In this document: one piece after another, positions 35,016 to 44,690 of the stretch | Position numbering within the stretch: position 1 is the first letter of the stretch | Layout: the number at the start of each line of letters is the position of its first letter | NCBI RefSeq assembly: GCF_034372165.1 | Contig: NZ_CP139698.1 | Coordinates: 1,612,001 to 1,676,000, forward strand | Origin: Christiangramia sp. OXR-203 | Lineage (GTDB): Bacteria; Bacteroidota; Bacteroidia; Flavobacteriales; Flavobacteriaceae | Length of the DNA: 64,000 bases | Direction: 5' to 3' | The notes under the pieces: model-generated | Seen by the model: only the letters and a program-made list of their open reading frames with translations | What the model was told of the DNA's origin: nothing | The model's database searches: none | Position numbers and translations under genes: made by a program

Positions 35016-37184
35016 TTAAGATTTTGGTCCCAATTCATAATTCTGCGGGGGAGTGGCATTCATCAAATGTTCCACAAAATAATCCCAGCGTCTTCTCATC
35101 ATATAATACGAATCTTTTCCGAAGCCATGACGCGCATGAGGAAAAATTATCAGGTCGAAATCCTTATTGGCTTCAATAAGGGCATCAACTACCAGATATG
35201 TATTATAAGGTGGTACATTATCATCCATTGCACCATGCGCCAGAAGCAATTTACCTTCCAGATTCTCTGCCATGTTCTGGTTGGCTTGTTTTGCATAATT
35301 TGAACTACCATCTTCATCTTTGCGCAATAAACCTATATAACGCTCGCCCCAGTCATCCTCATAATTACGGTTATCATGGTTTCCAGATTCAGAAATACCT
35401 ACTTTATAGAATTCGGGATAATTAAAGAGTGCAGCTGCAGTGGCAAATCCACCACCAGAATGCCCCCAGATTCCAACGCGATCCAGATCCATATAAGGAT
35501 ACTTTTCAGCTAACTGCTTTAAACCACTTATCTGATCTTCCAGTGTATTATCGGCCATATTTCCGTAGCAGGCATCGTGAAAAGATTTTGAACGATTCGG
35601 GTTGCAGGTACCATCGATGATAACAACTATAAAACCGAGTTCTGCCAGTGCCTGGTGATCACTCCTGCTTGGATAGAATGAACGGGAACCAACGCCTCCG
35701 CCTTGAGGTCCTGGATATATATAGTTTACTACTGGATAGGATTTGTTCTCATCCAGGTGTGTTGGCGTAAACATCAGGCCATAAAGATCCCAATCTCCAT
35801 TTCTTGACTTTACACTTATTCGCTTAGCAGGTTTCCAGCCATCCGCTTCCAGATCTGTTATATCTGCTTTCTCCAGCTCGGTAATTTGTTTTCCATTTAT
35901 TTTTTTGAGGACTGCCTTGTTAGGAGTATCTGGTTTGGAATAATTATCTACAAAATACTTCGAATCTGGAGAGATGCTTATTCTATGATTAGCATCTTCA
36001 GGAGTAAGATTCTGTAATCTTTTGCCATCAAATCGAATACTGTAGAATTGAGCAAAATAGGGATCCATAGATTGATCCTTCCCATTTGCCATAAAATAGA
36101 TCATACGATCTTCAGCGTTAAATTTTAAAACTTCAGTAACAACAAATTCACCTTTGGTAATCTGGTTCTTGAGTTTCCCGGTATTAGAATCGTAAAGATA
36201 TAAATGACCCCAATCATCTCTTTCAGAGTACCAGATGATCTCACTGCTTTCAGGGAAATATTTCCAGTTAATGCTCCCCTGTCCAGACTCATACTGAGTA
36301 TCTACTTTTTCTTCAAAAACTTCACGAACCTCTCCCGTAGTTGCATTGGCAATTCTGAACTTTGCTATTTTATGGTCTCTTGAAGTTGAAACAAATGCCA
36401 GTTCCTTGGAATCCTCGCTCCACTGGTTATCATCGAAAGCTCCAGAGCAACTAATGTCATCGCAAAGAGTTCCTCTTCTTGGATCCTGCGGAATTTTTAA
36501 TGGAATAATCTCTGAATTTTCTGTATTTATAATAACACGCTCGATCTGAATTACCTTTTCATCACCCGGAAGCGGATATTTCCACTGCTGAAGTTCTGGC
36601 GCCCCAACTTTAGTTGAAGCAAGGTACATATCGCTTACATGACGCTGGTCCTGTCTAAAAGTTGCGATCTTTTTAGAGTCCGGAGACCATAGCAAGATTG
36701 GCTTATCACTTTTTCTCCAACCGGCATTATCTGTGGCATAACCATAATTTTCGATTCCGTCTTTAGTTAATTGTGTCTCCTCACCAGTAACAGCATCTTT
36801 GATCCATAAGTTCCAGTCCTTGATATAAGCTAATTTATTTCCGTCTGGCGAAGCAACTTCTATACGCGAATACCTTCCATTTTCTTCGGAACCTGATTCG
36901 ATGTTTGCAAGTAATTCTTCTTTGGTAGTAAAAGTGCTTTTGGCACCAGTTTTACTTTTAACCAGAACGAACTCGGAACCATCCCGGGTGGTAACCCGAT
37001 ACCAGAAATTTCCATTTTCCAGCCATTGGGGATAAACGTAGCTCCGGTAAATCTTTTTATTAGTATTATAACTTAAGAACTTTTCAGCATTCGCGTAATC
37101 TTCAGCAGTGATGCTATCCTGGTTCTGTGAATTCACACTGGAGAACGTAATAAAAACAATAAGAACTAAAAGGTAGTTTTTCAT
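35016..37184 (-). CDS. S9 peptidase, dipeptidyl-peptidase IV type
   Basis: A 722-residue exported serine peptidase. A signal peptide (MKNYLLVLIVFITFSSVNSQ) is followed by a beta-propeller to about residue 470 with the double-Glu-like region and WSPDSKKIATFR. The alpha/beta-hydrolase domain holds the nucleophile Ser in GIWGHSGGGFATAAA, the Asp in AHGAMDDNVPP and His in FPHARHGFG. It removes dipeptides after Pro or Ala from peptide N-termini in the periplasm. It belongs to the core genome and is distinct from the prolyl-oligopeptidase-like protein in the island. Confidence 0.92.
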   Translation of the reverse strand: MKNYLLVLIVFITFSSVNSQNQDSITAEDYANAEKFLSYNTNKKIYRSYVYPQWLENGNFWYRVTTRDGSEFVLVKSKTGAKSTFTTKEELLANIESGSEENGRYSRIEVASPDGNKLAYIKDWNLWIKDAVTGEETQLTKDGIENYGYATDNAGWRKSDKPILLWSPDSKKIATFRQDQRHVSDMYLASTKVGAPELQQWKYPLPGDEKVIQIERVIINTENSEIIPLKIPQDPRRGTLCDDISCSGAFDDNQWSEDSKELAFVSTSRDHKIAKFRIANATTGEVREVFEEKVDTQYESGQGSINWKYFPESSEIIWYSERDDWGHLYLYDSNTGKLKNQITKGEFVVTEVLKFNAEDRMIYFMANGKDQSMDPYFAQFYSIRFDGKRLQNLTPEDANHRISISPDSKYFVDNYSKPDTPNKAVLKKINGKQITELEKADITDLEADGWKPAKRISVKSRNGDWDLYGLMFTPTHLDENKSYPVVNYIYPGPQGGGVGSRSFYPSRSDHQALAELGFIVVIIDGTCNPNRSKSFHDACYGNMADNTLEDQISGLKQLAEKYPYMDLDRVGIWGHSGGGFATAAALFNYPEFYKVGISESGNHDNRNYEDDWGERYIGLLRKDEDGSSNYAKQANQNMAENLEGKLLLAHGAMDDNVPPYNTYLVVDALIEANKDFDLIIFPHARHGFGKDSYYMMRRRWDYFVEHLMNATPPQNYELGPKS

Positions 37185-37408
37185 ATTCTATACTTTGAGG
37201 ATTGGTTTAATTTCAATGTTGATCTTAAAGTTATTGTAGCATATTCATTCCTTATAAATTCTTCCGAAGGATTAGATGCCAAATAATTTTTTTGATAGAT
37301 TTATTCTGAAAACTCTTATCAGGACTACAATTTAAAGATAATTACTGAAATCTCTGAAACCTGAAGCTCTTGAATCTTTGAGTAACTAGGAATGCGGTTC
37401 ATTTTGGA

Positions 37409-37416
37409 TATCTTTG
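37409..37416 (+). promoter_or_regulatory. Promoter -7 box TATCTTTG before truA
   Basis: TATCTTTG matches TAnnTTTG and lies 16 bases before the TTG start of the TruA gene. Confidence 0.55.
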
Positions 37417-37432
37417 CGGGAAAATCAAGCGT

Positions 37433-38221
37433 TTGTTCAGAAAAAGATTCTTTTATTTTATCAAAGTACAGTATTTAGGCTACCGTTTACATGGATGGCA
37501 AAAACAGCCTGATGTAAAAACTGTTGAAGGACTTATCACTAAAACATTTGGCTGGATCATGCCAGATGCAAAATATAAGATTCTTGGAACCAGCCGTACA
37601 GATGCTATGGTATCTGCGGAGGAGTCGGCATTTGAATTGTTTCTTGATCATGAACCTCTGGAAGATCTTCAGGAATTCCTTAAACTATTAAATAAAAATC
37701 TACCTCAGGATATTCGAGCTCTAAGTATCGAAGAAGTAGATGATAAATTCAATATCATACAGGATTCGAAAACCAAGGAATATGCCTATTTATTTAGTGT
37801 AGGTGATAAGTTTCATCCTTTTTGCGCGCCGTTTATGGCGAATTTTCAGGAAGATCTCAATATTGAAAAAATGAAACAAGCCGCTAAGCTCTATCAAGGC
37901 CAGCATAACTTTAAGAACTACTGCGTAAGAGTATCTGAAAATAGCACTTTTGAGCGTGAGATGTTAAGATCTGAAGTGGTTGAAAATACGCTTTATACTG
38001 CAAATTTCTTCCCTGAAAACTCCTATATATTTCATATCCATGCTGCAGGTTTTTTACGACACCAGGTTCGCTTAATGATGGGAACGCTAATACAGGTAGG
38101 GCGTGGAGAATTGAGTCTTGATCAAATTGAAGAAAGCTTAAGACCAGATACCCCGCACTTGCAAATGGACTTTATCGCTCCGGCATCTGGATTGATCCTG
38201 AGAAAACTCGAATTCGATTAG
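37433..38221 (+). CDS. truA: tRNA pseudouridine synthase TruA-like
   Basis: A 262-residue pseudouridine synthase of the TruA family, which modifies positions 38-40 of the tRNA anticodon arm. The catalytic Asp is D57 in the segment GTSRTDAMVSA. The usual motif is GRTDAGVHA, so Gly and His positions differ here. FLRHQVRLMMGTLIQVGRG near the C-terminus is the conserved family segment. The start is TTG at 37433 (MFRKRFFYFIKVQY). The divergence around the active site may mean an altered target. Confidence 0.82.
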   Translation: MFRKRFFYFIKVQYLGYRLHGWQKQPDVKTVEGLITKTFGWIMPDAKYKILGTSRTDAMVSAEESAFELFLDHEPLEDLQEFLKLLNKNLPQDIRALSIEEVDDKFNIIQDSKTKEYAYLFSVGDKFHPFCAPFMANFQEDLNIEKMKQAAKLYQGQHNFKNYCVRVSENSTFEREMLRSEVVENTLYTANFFPENSYIFHIHAAGFLRHQVRLMMGTLIQVGRGELSLDQIEESLRPDTPHLQMDFIAPASGLILRKLEFD

Positions 38222-38228
38222 CAATCTA

Positions 38229-40334
38229 TTACTTATCAGCGATGATCTTCAGCCCTAATTTTATCGTTTCATAAGGGATGGCTCCTTCAAAATGTTCAAA
38301 GTATGCTTTCAATGAATTAGGATCATTAAGATCAGACTTTGCTTTTTTAATCACTTTGAGATCAGATTTTGGAACGAACTGATGCAGGTTGATTTCCTCC
38401 TTCTCGTCATAAAGTTTGATTAGGTGTGCGTAGATCGTATTTGTTGAGACACCTTTTTCTTTTGCCATTTTCTCGATACTCAATCCGCGATCATATAATT
38501 CCAGTGTTTCCTTAAAGGTGTTAGACTTTTTAGAACGTTTAGTTTTCGGTTTTTTCTCCCTTTTATCTTTACTGAAGGCAATGATCTCTTTAATAAAACG
38601 ATACCCATAATCTTCCATTTTTTTACGACCAACCCCGTCTATCAGCAGGAATTCTGCATCAGACATTGGACGTTGTTTTTCCATGTCCTTTAATGCTGCA
38701 TCATTAAAAATGAGGTAAGCAGGAATATCTTCTTCCTTTGCGATGGAAAGTCTCAACTGTCTTAGTTTTTCGAATAGCGAATTAGAAGCTGACTCTTTTT
38801 TATCCTTTTCAGCTTTCTCCACTTGCTGTTTAACATCTGCCAGAAAGACCTTCTCTTTACTGAATAGAACTGACTTTGCATTTTCAGTTAACTGAAGATG
38901 ATTGTTTTTATCAAAAGCGATTTCAAGCAAACCAAGATTGATCAATTGTATAATATACTGCTGCCAGTTTTGCCAGGAAATATCTTTCCCGATACCATAG
39001 GTAGAAAGATCCTGGTAATTGTTCTTTCGAACCACTTCATTTTGTGAACCCCTTAGTACATCGATAACTACGGAAATTGGTTCAGAAGCTTTAAGTCGGT
39101 AGATACAAGAAAGTGCTTTTTGAGCGATGATCGTACCATCAAAGAACTCCGGTGGATTCCTGCAAATATCACAATTACCGCAATCCTCTTGAAGGTACTC
39201 TCCAAAATAACCAAGCAGGATCTTCCTTCTACAGGAAAGTGCTTCAGAATACTGTTTCATTCTGTCAAGCTTTGCCAATTGTACCTCTTCATTCTTTGCA
39301 TTCGAAGCAAATTTTTGAAGCTGGATCACATCAGCATAAGAATGAAACAAAAGTGTTTCAGATTCCAGTCCATCTCTACCGGCACGTCCAATTTCCTGGT
39401 AATATCCTTCCAGGTTCTTTGGCATGTTATAATGAATGACCCAACGGATATTAGATTTATCGATTCCCATTCCAAAGGCGATGGTTGCACAGATGATCTG
39501 TTTTTCATCATTGATAAAGTCATCCTGTATCTGCGAACGTTGATCATGATCGATTCCTGCATGATAGGCTTCAGCTTTGAATCCTTTTGCCTTCAGTTTG
39601 GCAGCAAGCTCTTCAGTAGTTTTTCGGCTTAGACAATAAACGATTCCACTTTCAGAACTACGATTATTGAGAAACTTAGCGATCTGCTCAAATCTCTTGA
39701 TCCCAGGTTTTACTTCCAGGCTCAGATTCTTTCTGTCAAAAGAAGCAATATGTTTTTTAGCTGAAGGGATATTCAGCTGTCGGCAAATATCATTTCTAGT
39801 AGCTTTATCTGCAGTTGCGGTAAGCGCTAGAATTGGAGTTGAAGGGAACCTGTTCTTAAGATATCCAAGTTGTGTATATGCAGGTCGAAAATCATGTCCC
39901 CAACTCGAGATACAGTGTGCCTCATCGATGGCGATTAGACTAACTTTTCCATTTACCAGGAATCGATCAACGATTTGAAGACTTTCCGGAGCAACATAAA
40001 TGAGTTTAAGCTCTTTATTCTCAATTTGCTTGAAAATAGCTTCACGTTGATCTTCGGTCTGGCTGCTGTTGAGGTAAGCGGCAGGAACACCATTGGCGTT
40101 CAAACCATCTACCTGGTCTTTCATAAGTGCTATAAGCGGGGAGATTACCAGCGTAATTTCAGGTAATAAAATTGCGGGAAGCTGATAACAAATAGATTTC
40201 CCACCACCGGTAGGCATGATCAACAGGTTATCTTTTCCATCGAATACAGACTGTATGATCTTCTTCTGTAAGGGTCTAAACTTCTCATATCCAAAATACT
40301 CCTTCAGAGTATCCAGCAGCTTAACTTCATTCAT
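38229..40334 (-). CDS. recQ: ATP-dependent DNA helicase RecQ
   Basis: A 701-residue superfamily 2 helicase for recombination repair. Walker A MPTGGGKSICYQ and DEAH-box AIDEAHCISSWGHDFRP are present, with GIDKSNIRWVIHYNMP and QEIGRAGRDG in the second motor domain. A zinc site (CxxC in ECGNCDIC) leads into the RQC domain, then an HRDC domain (DAEFLLIDGVGRKKMEDYG). A C-terminal helix-turn-helix-like tail (SIEKMAKEKGVSTNTIYAHL) completes it. Divergent from corA. Confidence 0.95.
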   Translation of the reverse strand: MNEVKLLDTLKEYFGYEKFRPLQKKIIQSVFDGKDNLLIMPTGGGKSICYQLPAILLPEITLVISPLIALMKDQVDGLNANGVPAAYLNSSQTEDQREAIFKQIENKELKLIYVAPESLQIVDRFLVNGKVSLIAIDEAHCISSWGHDFRPAYTQLGYLKNRFPSTPILALTATADKATRNDICRQLNIPSAKKHIASFDRKNLSLEVKPGIKRFEQIAKFLNNRSSESGIVYCLSRKTTEELAAKLKAKGFKAEAYHAGIDHDQRSQIQDDFINDEKQIICATIAFGMGIDKSNIRWVIHYNMPKNLEGYYQEIGRAGRDGLESETLLFHSYADVIQLQKFASNAKNEEVQLAKLDRMKQYSEALSCRRKILLGYFGEYLQEDCGNCDICRNPPEFFDGTIIAQKALSCIYRLKASEPISVVIDVLRGSQNEVVRKNNYQDLSTYGIGKDISWQNWQQYIIQLINLGLLEIAFDKNNHLQLTENAKSVLFSKEKVFLADVKQQVEKAEKDKKESASNSLFEKLRQLRLSIAKEEDIPAYLIFNDAALKDMEKQRPMSDAEFLLIDGVGRKKMEDYGYRFIKEIIAFSKDKREKKPKTKRSKKSNTFKETLELYDRGLSIEKMAKEKGVSTNTIYAHLIKLYDEKEEINLHQFVPKSDLKVIKKAKSDLNDPNSLKAYFEHFEGAIPYETIKLGLKIIADK

Positions 40335-40471
40335 GGGACAAAGGTAAAATTAAAGGCTCAGAACAACCAGCTGCAAGGTCAATTTTCAGCAGGAATAAAT
40401 ACTGCCTTAGCCAATGTGTTATCAAGAGTATTGACAGATTATTCCTATTTTTATGAAAATTAAAAGTTTAT

Positions 40472-41551
40472 ATGGCGAAACGAAGAAAGCTGTTGCTAAG
40501 GCGTCCCAAACATACAAAGACGGTAAACCAGGTGCCTGGAACAATGACCTATGTAGGGCATAAAGAATCTTCAGAAACCAAACTGGAAGTGATTGATTAT
40601 AATGCCGATCAGTACGAAAGGTATACTTCCAATTCGCCAGATGACGCCTTTAATTATGTAGATGAAAAAAGTGTAACCTGGTTTAATATTGACGGACTAA
40701 ATAATATTGGTGAGATCGAAAAACTGGGGGATTACTATGAATTGCATCCCCTCGTGATGGAAGACATCGTAAATACCGGGCAGCGACCTAAAATTGAAGA
40801 ATACCAGGATTATCTTTTCATAGTTGCGAAAATGCTTTACCACAAGGATGGTGAAATAGAAAATGAGCATATTAGTATGATCGTTGGTAAAAATTATGTC
40901 ATCACCTTTCAGGAATCTGATGGTGATGTTTTTGATCCTATCCGTGAACGTCTGGAAACTTCAAAAGGAAGGATAAGAGGTAAGGGAGCAGATTATTTGA
41001 TGTTTGCGCTTCTTGATGCCATTATAGATAATTATTTCCTAGTGATCGATGATATGAGCGATCGTATCGAACTATTGGAAGAGAGCTTGTTTACAAACAG
41101 ACCAAGTGATGATATCGTTTACGAGATCCAGGATCTTAAAAGAAATATTCTTCGAATTAGACGTGCTGTATTTCCTCTGCGGGAAGTGATAAGCCGACTG
41201 GAAAAAATGGAGAGTGAGATCATAGACCCACATACCGGAAATTATATTAGAGATCTATACGATCATATAATTCAGATATCAGAGAATATCGAAATCTATC
41301 GGGAAATGATCTGGGGTCTTATGGATATGTATATGACTACGATAAGTAACAAAATGAACGAGGTCATGAAAGTACTTACCATTATGGCGAGTATCTTTAT
41401 TCCGCTTACCTTTATCGCTGGAATCTACGGAATGAATTTCGAATATATTCCGGAGTTGCAATGGAAGTATAGTTACTTTGTACTTTGGGGAGTAATGATC
41501 ATCATATTCCTTTTAATGCTTTATTATTTTAAACGTAAAAAATGGCTTTAA
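40472..41551 (+). CDS. corA: CorA-type magnesium/cobalt transporter
   Basis: A 359-residue pentameric metal channel. The cytoplasmic funnel domain covers residues 1-290. Two C-terminal membrane helices follow, the first ending in the selectivity motif YGMN (IAGIYGMNFEYIPE), and the second rich in Ile/Leu near a basic end KRKKW. The gene shares its last 10 bases with the downstream lactonase-like gene, suggesting co-transcription. Confidence 0.93.
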   Translation: MAKRRKLLLRRPKHTKTVNQVPGTMTYVGHKESSETKLEVIDYNADQYERYTSNSPDDAFNYVDEKSVTWFNIDGLNNIGEIEKLGDYYELHPLVMEDIVNTGQRPKIEEYQDYLFIVAKMLYHKDGEIENEHISMIVGKNYVITFQESDGDVFDPIRERLETSKGRIRGKGADYLMFALLDAIIDNYFLVIDDMSDRIELLEESLFTNRPSDDIVYEIQDLKRNILRIRRAVFPLREVISRLEKMESEIIDPHTGNYIRDLYDHIIQISENIEIYREMIWGLMDMYMTTISNKMNEVMKVLTIMASIFIPLTFIAGIYGMNFEYIPELQWKYSYFVLWGVMIIIFLLMLYYFKRKKWL

Positions 41552-42699
41552 AATTCACCAAGATCGCTAAGATTACTGCATGCAGTGTATTTATTCTGAT
41601 AAGTTCTAATATTTCAGCTCAATCTGAAGCTGATGCAGACAAGGAAATGAATAAGATGTATGTAGGAACTTATACAAAGAAAGAAGGCCATGTAGATGGT
41701 AAAGCTGAAGGGATCTACTTGCTACATCAGGATCCAGATAATGGAAGTCTGACTAACTGCGGGACCCAGGCTAAGATTGTTAATCCTTCTTTCGTAAAGA
41801 CGGGCCGGCAGGGTAAGTTTCTTTATGCGGTTAGTGAACTGGGACCTGGAGACGATAAGTCTGGATATATATACTCTTACCAAATCCAGGAGAATGGAAA
41901 CCTTAAGGAAATTAGTAAACTTTCTACCGGAGGACATGCTCCCTGTCATATCGCCCTGGACAGATCTGGAAAGTTTGTATTCGTTAGTAATTATATGGGT
42001 GGGGTAGTGGCTACTTATAAAGTTATGTCTGATGGAGCACTTGAAAAGGTCAATGAATTAAAACTTCCTGAAGCTGAAACCGCTCATGCACATACGGTTA
42101 AGATAAGTGGTGATAATAGAACGGCATATGTTGCAGATCTGGGTAATGACCGACTTTTAGTGTACAAATTTGATGTTGCTAGTGGAACACTTTCAAAGCA
42201 CGAAGATTTCCAGGTTCAACTTCCTGAAGGAGCTGGTCCAAGGCATTTAAGTTTGAGTAGAAATGGTAATTTCGTTTATAGCATGAATGAGCTGAATTCT
42301 ACAGTGACCACCTATAAGGTCTTAAAGGGTGGCGCACTTGAAATTGTACAAACTCTTAGTTCATTGCCAGAAAGTTATTTGGATAAGAATTCTGGAGCAG
42401 ATATCCATATTGGTAAAGATGGAAAATATCTATATGCCAGTAATCGCGGTCATAACAGTATTGCTATATTTAGTATAGATCAGGTCAACGGAAAATTGAA
42501 GAATGTAGATTTTGTTCCGGTAGCGGGGAAGACACCACGAAATTTTGCCATATCTCCTTTCGGAAAATACTTATATGCCGCCAGTCAGGATACTGGAAAT
42601 ATTACCACCTACACGATCAATCCTGAAGACGGAAAATTAAAGATTCAGGAACCTATTTTTGAGATTAAAACTCCGGTATGTCTGGAGTTTCAGAAATAA
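41542..42699 (+). CDS. Exported lactonase-family beta-propeller protein
   Basis: A 385-residue protein with a signal peptide (ITACSVFILISSNISAQ) and a seven-bladed propeller of the 6-phosphogluconolactonase (YbhE-like) family. Repeated phrases such as HIALDRSGKFVFVSNY, KYLYASNRGHNSIAIFSID and NFAISPFGKYLYAASQD mark the blades. Periplasmic location argues against the pentose-phosphate reaction, so its real substrate is uncertain. Translational overlap with corA (10 bases) suggests coupling; a terminator follows. Confidence 0.85.
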   Translation: MALKFTKIAKITACSVFILISSNISAQSEADADKEMNKMYVGTYTKKEGHVDGKAEGIYLLHQDPDNGSLTNCGTQAKIVNPSFVKTGRQGKFLYAVSELGPGDDKSGYIYSYQIQENGNLKEISKLSTGGHAPCHIALDRSGKFVFVSNYMGGVVATYKVMSDGALEKVNELKLPEAETAHAHTVKISGDNRTAYVADLGNDRLLVYKFDVASGTLSKHEDFQVQLPEGAGPRHLSLSRNGNFVYSMNELNSTVTTYKVLKGGALEIVQTLSSLPESYLDKNSGADIHIGKDGKYLYASNRGHNSIAIFSIDQVNGKLKNVDFVPVAGKTPRNFAISPFGKYLYAASQDTGNITTYTINPEDGKLKIQEPIFEIKTPVCLEFQK

Positions 42700-42700
42700 A

Positions 42701-42727
42701 AAAAGCAGCCATTTGGCTGCTTTTTTT
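42701..42727. terminator. Bidirectional Rho-independent terminator
   Basis: AAAGCAGCC-ATTT-GGCTGCTTT with T runs on both strands, between the convergent lactonase gene and the deacylase gene. Confidence 0.9.
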
Positions 42728-43639
42728 CTATACGTCCTGTACAACAAAGAAACCATCGTTTCCCTGTGACTGGTAAAGCGGCATGAAAATATAAGCATCC
42801 CATTCGCTATAAACTTTCTCGCCGTTCTGTTCGGCTAGTAGTTCGCCTTTTTCAATTTTCTGAAAATTCTCATAACCTTCTTTCATTTTGAAAGTATCTC
42901 CATCCTCCAAACCATGGCGGTGAATTATTTCGAAGGTTTTTTGATCTGGAGCGTTCTTTTTGCTGAACCTTTCTACACACTCAGGATAGGTGGAAATTTC
43001 AGAAAGATCTAATTGATTTGCTTCCTTCAGAGCCAACCAGATCACCCCTTCGTGATTTTCTTCCGAAGTATCATCTGTATGTTGACCAGCTTCGAACACA
43101 AAACCAGTCATTCCGGTTCGGCTTAAATAATGGTCGATGTCTCCCGTAATGATATCACTAAAACCTCTAATGATATAAGTCGGGAAATTATGGGCCCAAT
43201 CATCATTATCGTTCACTTCCTGCACCGATACATACGGTAAACTTGCGGATGAGGTAGTATGGCAATCCAGAAAATACCTTTTCGTATGTTCTTTTTCAGA
43301 ATATTCATTTAGTACCTCAATGATCTCGAACATTTCTTTTTGCTCATGAGTTTGAGGATCATTTTTCTGAATATTTTCTTCTGTCCAGGTTCTGTTGAGG
43401 TCTTCGTCTATATAACGTTTGTTCTCATTAAGTGCTTTCTGATTCCCGGAAACTCCAACAATTTTACCCTCGATCTCAGGTTTGGTTTTATTCAGTTGTT
43501 TAAAAACTTCCTTCAGGGCGAATACACCACTTGGTTCATTTCCATGAATTCCAGCTGTTACGAATAATAACGGGCCTGGTTTTCCTGAAGAATATTCTCC
43601 TATTATCCTGTCTACGTTCTCTTCTAGCTTCTCTTTCAT
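42728..43639 (-). CDS. Succinylglutamate desuccinylase/aspartoacylase-family zinc deacylase
   Basis: A 303-residue zinc enzyme of the AstE/ASPA family (M14-related). The zinc ligands are in TAGIHGNEPSG and the third is in FLDCHTTSS; the catalytic Glu is in GFVFEAGQHTD. Family members hydrolyse N-acyl amino acids or small peptides. No arginine-catabolic genes are adjacent, so arginine degradation is unlikely. It follows the ATP-grasp ligase after 4 bases and shares its operon with the DUF1704 gene. Confidence 0.85.
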   Translation of the reverse strand: MKEKLEENVDRIIGEYSSGKPGPLLFVTAGIHGNEPSGVFALKEVFKQLNKTKPEIEGKIVGVSGNQKALNENKRYIDEDLNRTWTEENIQKNDPQTHEQKEMFEIIEVLNEYSEKEHTKRYFLDCHTTSSASLPYVSVQEVNDNDDWAHNFPTYIIRGFSDIITGDIDHYLSRTGMTGFVFEAGQHTDDTSEENHEGVIWLALKEANQLDLSEISTYPECVERFSKKNAPDQKTFEIIHRHGLEDGDTFKMKEGYENFQKIEKGELLAEQNGEKVYSEWDAYIFMPLYQSQGNDGFFVVQDV

Positions 43640-43643
43640 AAAA

Positions 43644-44690
43644 TTAATCCATTGTGGCCAGAGTCCTGTTGCTCAACTGACCTTTATACATATTCTTATA
43701 CTCAACTTTTCTTTCGATCGCCTCGATGATATAATCTGTAAAAGGGGAAAGTCCGATATCCTTAAAATGCTCCATTCCCCCCGGGCTAAGTACATTGATC
43801 TCGATCAATTTATCTTTAACAATATCAAGTCCCACGAAAAATAATCCGTCACGAATTAATTTAGGTGCTGTAAGGTCAACGATACGTTGCATTTCCGGAG
43901 TTAGCTCACTACTATCTGCAGTAGCTCCAAGGCTGAAATTACTACGGAATTCTCCTTCGCCTGCTACTCTTCTAATAATTGCTTTTTCGCCATCTCTTTC
44001 CATGATTTTACCATTTAGTAATAAGACACGCACATCACCATCTTTAACATCTGGTAAAAATTCCTGCGCGATTACGTATCCCTGAGAGCTTAAATGATCA
44101 ATAATCTGGTTGGTATTTTTCTCATGTTCATCTATAAGATACACATCCTGTCCTCCTGAGCCTTCCAGTGGTTTCAATACCATCTTTTTATTCTGTTTCT
44201 CCCAGAAATCTAAAAGTTGATCCTTATCTCTCGTAATGATAGAGGCAGGTTTGATTTCCTGAGGTAACTCTTCGAAATACAACTTATCTATAAAGGCATG
44301 CGATAGGGCATAGGCATCATTTAGAACCAGAACATCCAGTTGCTGGATCATTCTACCAAATGCTACTCCAGCTTGCTCAGCCCATTGTCTGCCTTCTTCT
44401 TCGGTAGGATTGTTTCTAATAAAAAGGACATCCAGTATCGTGCAATCAATTTGCTTTTTTATAGCCTTAGGACCCTGCAAGGCTTCCAGAAATTTCTTAG
44501 TAGACTTGGTTTTGGTATCCCTTGGTGGTTGAGTAGAATTTATAGTGATAGGTTTATCATGATGGAAGTTAAAATCGCCAACACCCATTGCATAAACTTC
44601 ATGACCTCTTTGATGAGCCATCTGCATTAGCGCGTTCGATGTACCATCTTTCTCTGTTGCGACATCATTTAATACAAAACATATTTTCAT
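43644..44690 (-). CDS. ATP-grasp ligase, glutathione synthetase-like
   Basis: A 348-residue ATP-grasp enzyme resembling bacterial GshB. It has an N-terminal domain (MKICFVLNDVATEKDGTSNA, DVLFIRNNPTEEEG), central ATP-binding segments (KKMVLKPLEGSGGQDVYLID) and metal-binding acidic residues (GLDIVKDKLIEINVLSPGGM). No GshA is nearby, so glutathione synthesis is not implied; an amino-acid or peptide ligation is. Its start overlaps the DUF1704 gene by four bases (ATGA), so the three genes are translationally linked. Confidence 0.8.
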   Translation of the reverse strand: MKICFVLNDVATEKDGTSNALMQMAHQRGHEVYAMGVGDFNFHHDKPITINSTQPPRDTKTKSTKKFLEALQGPKAIKKQIDCTILDVLFIRNNPTEEEGRQWAEQAGVAFGRMIQQLDVLVLNDAYALSHAFIDKLYFEELPQEIKPASIITRDKDQLLDFWEKQNKKMVLKPLEGSGGQDVYLIDEHEKNTNQIIDHLSSQGYVIAQEFLPDVKDGDVRVLLLNGKIMERDGEKAIIRRVAGEGEFRSNFSLGATADSSELTPEMQRIVDLTAPKLIRDGLFFVGLDIVKDKLIEINVLSPGGMEHFKDIGLSPFTDYIIEAIERKVEYKNMYKGQLSNRTLATMD

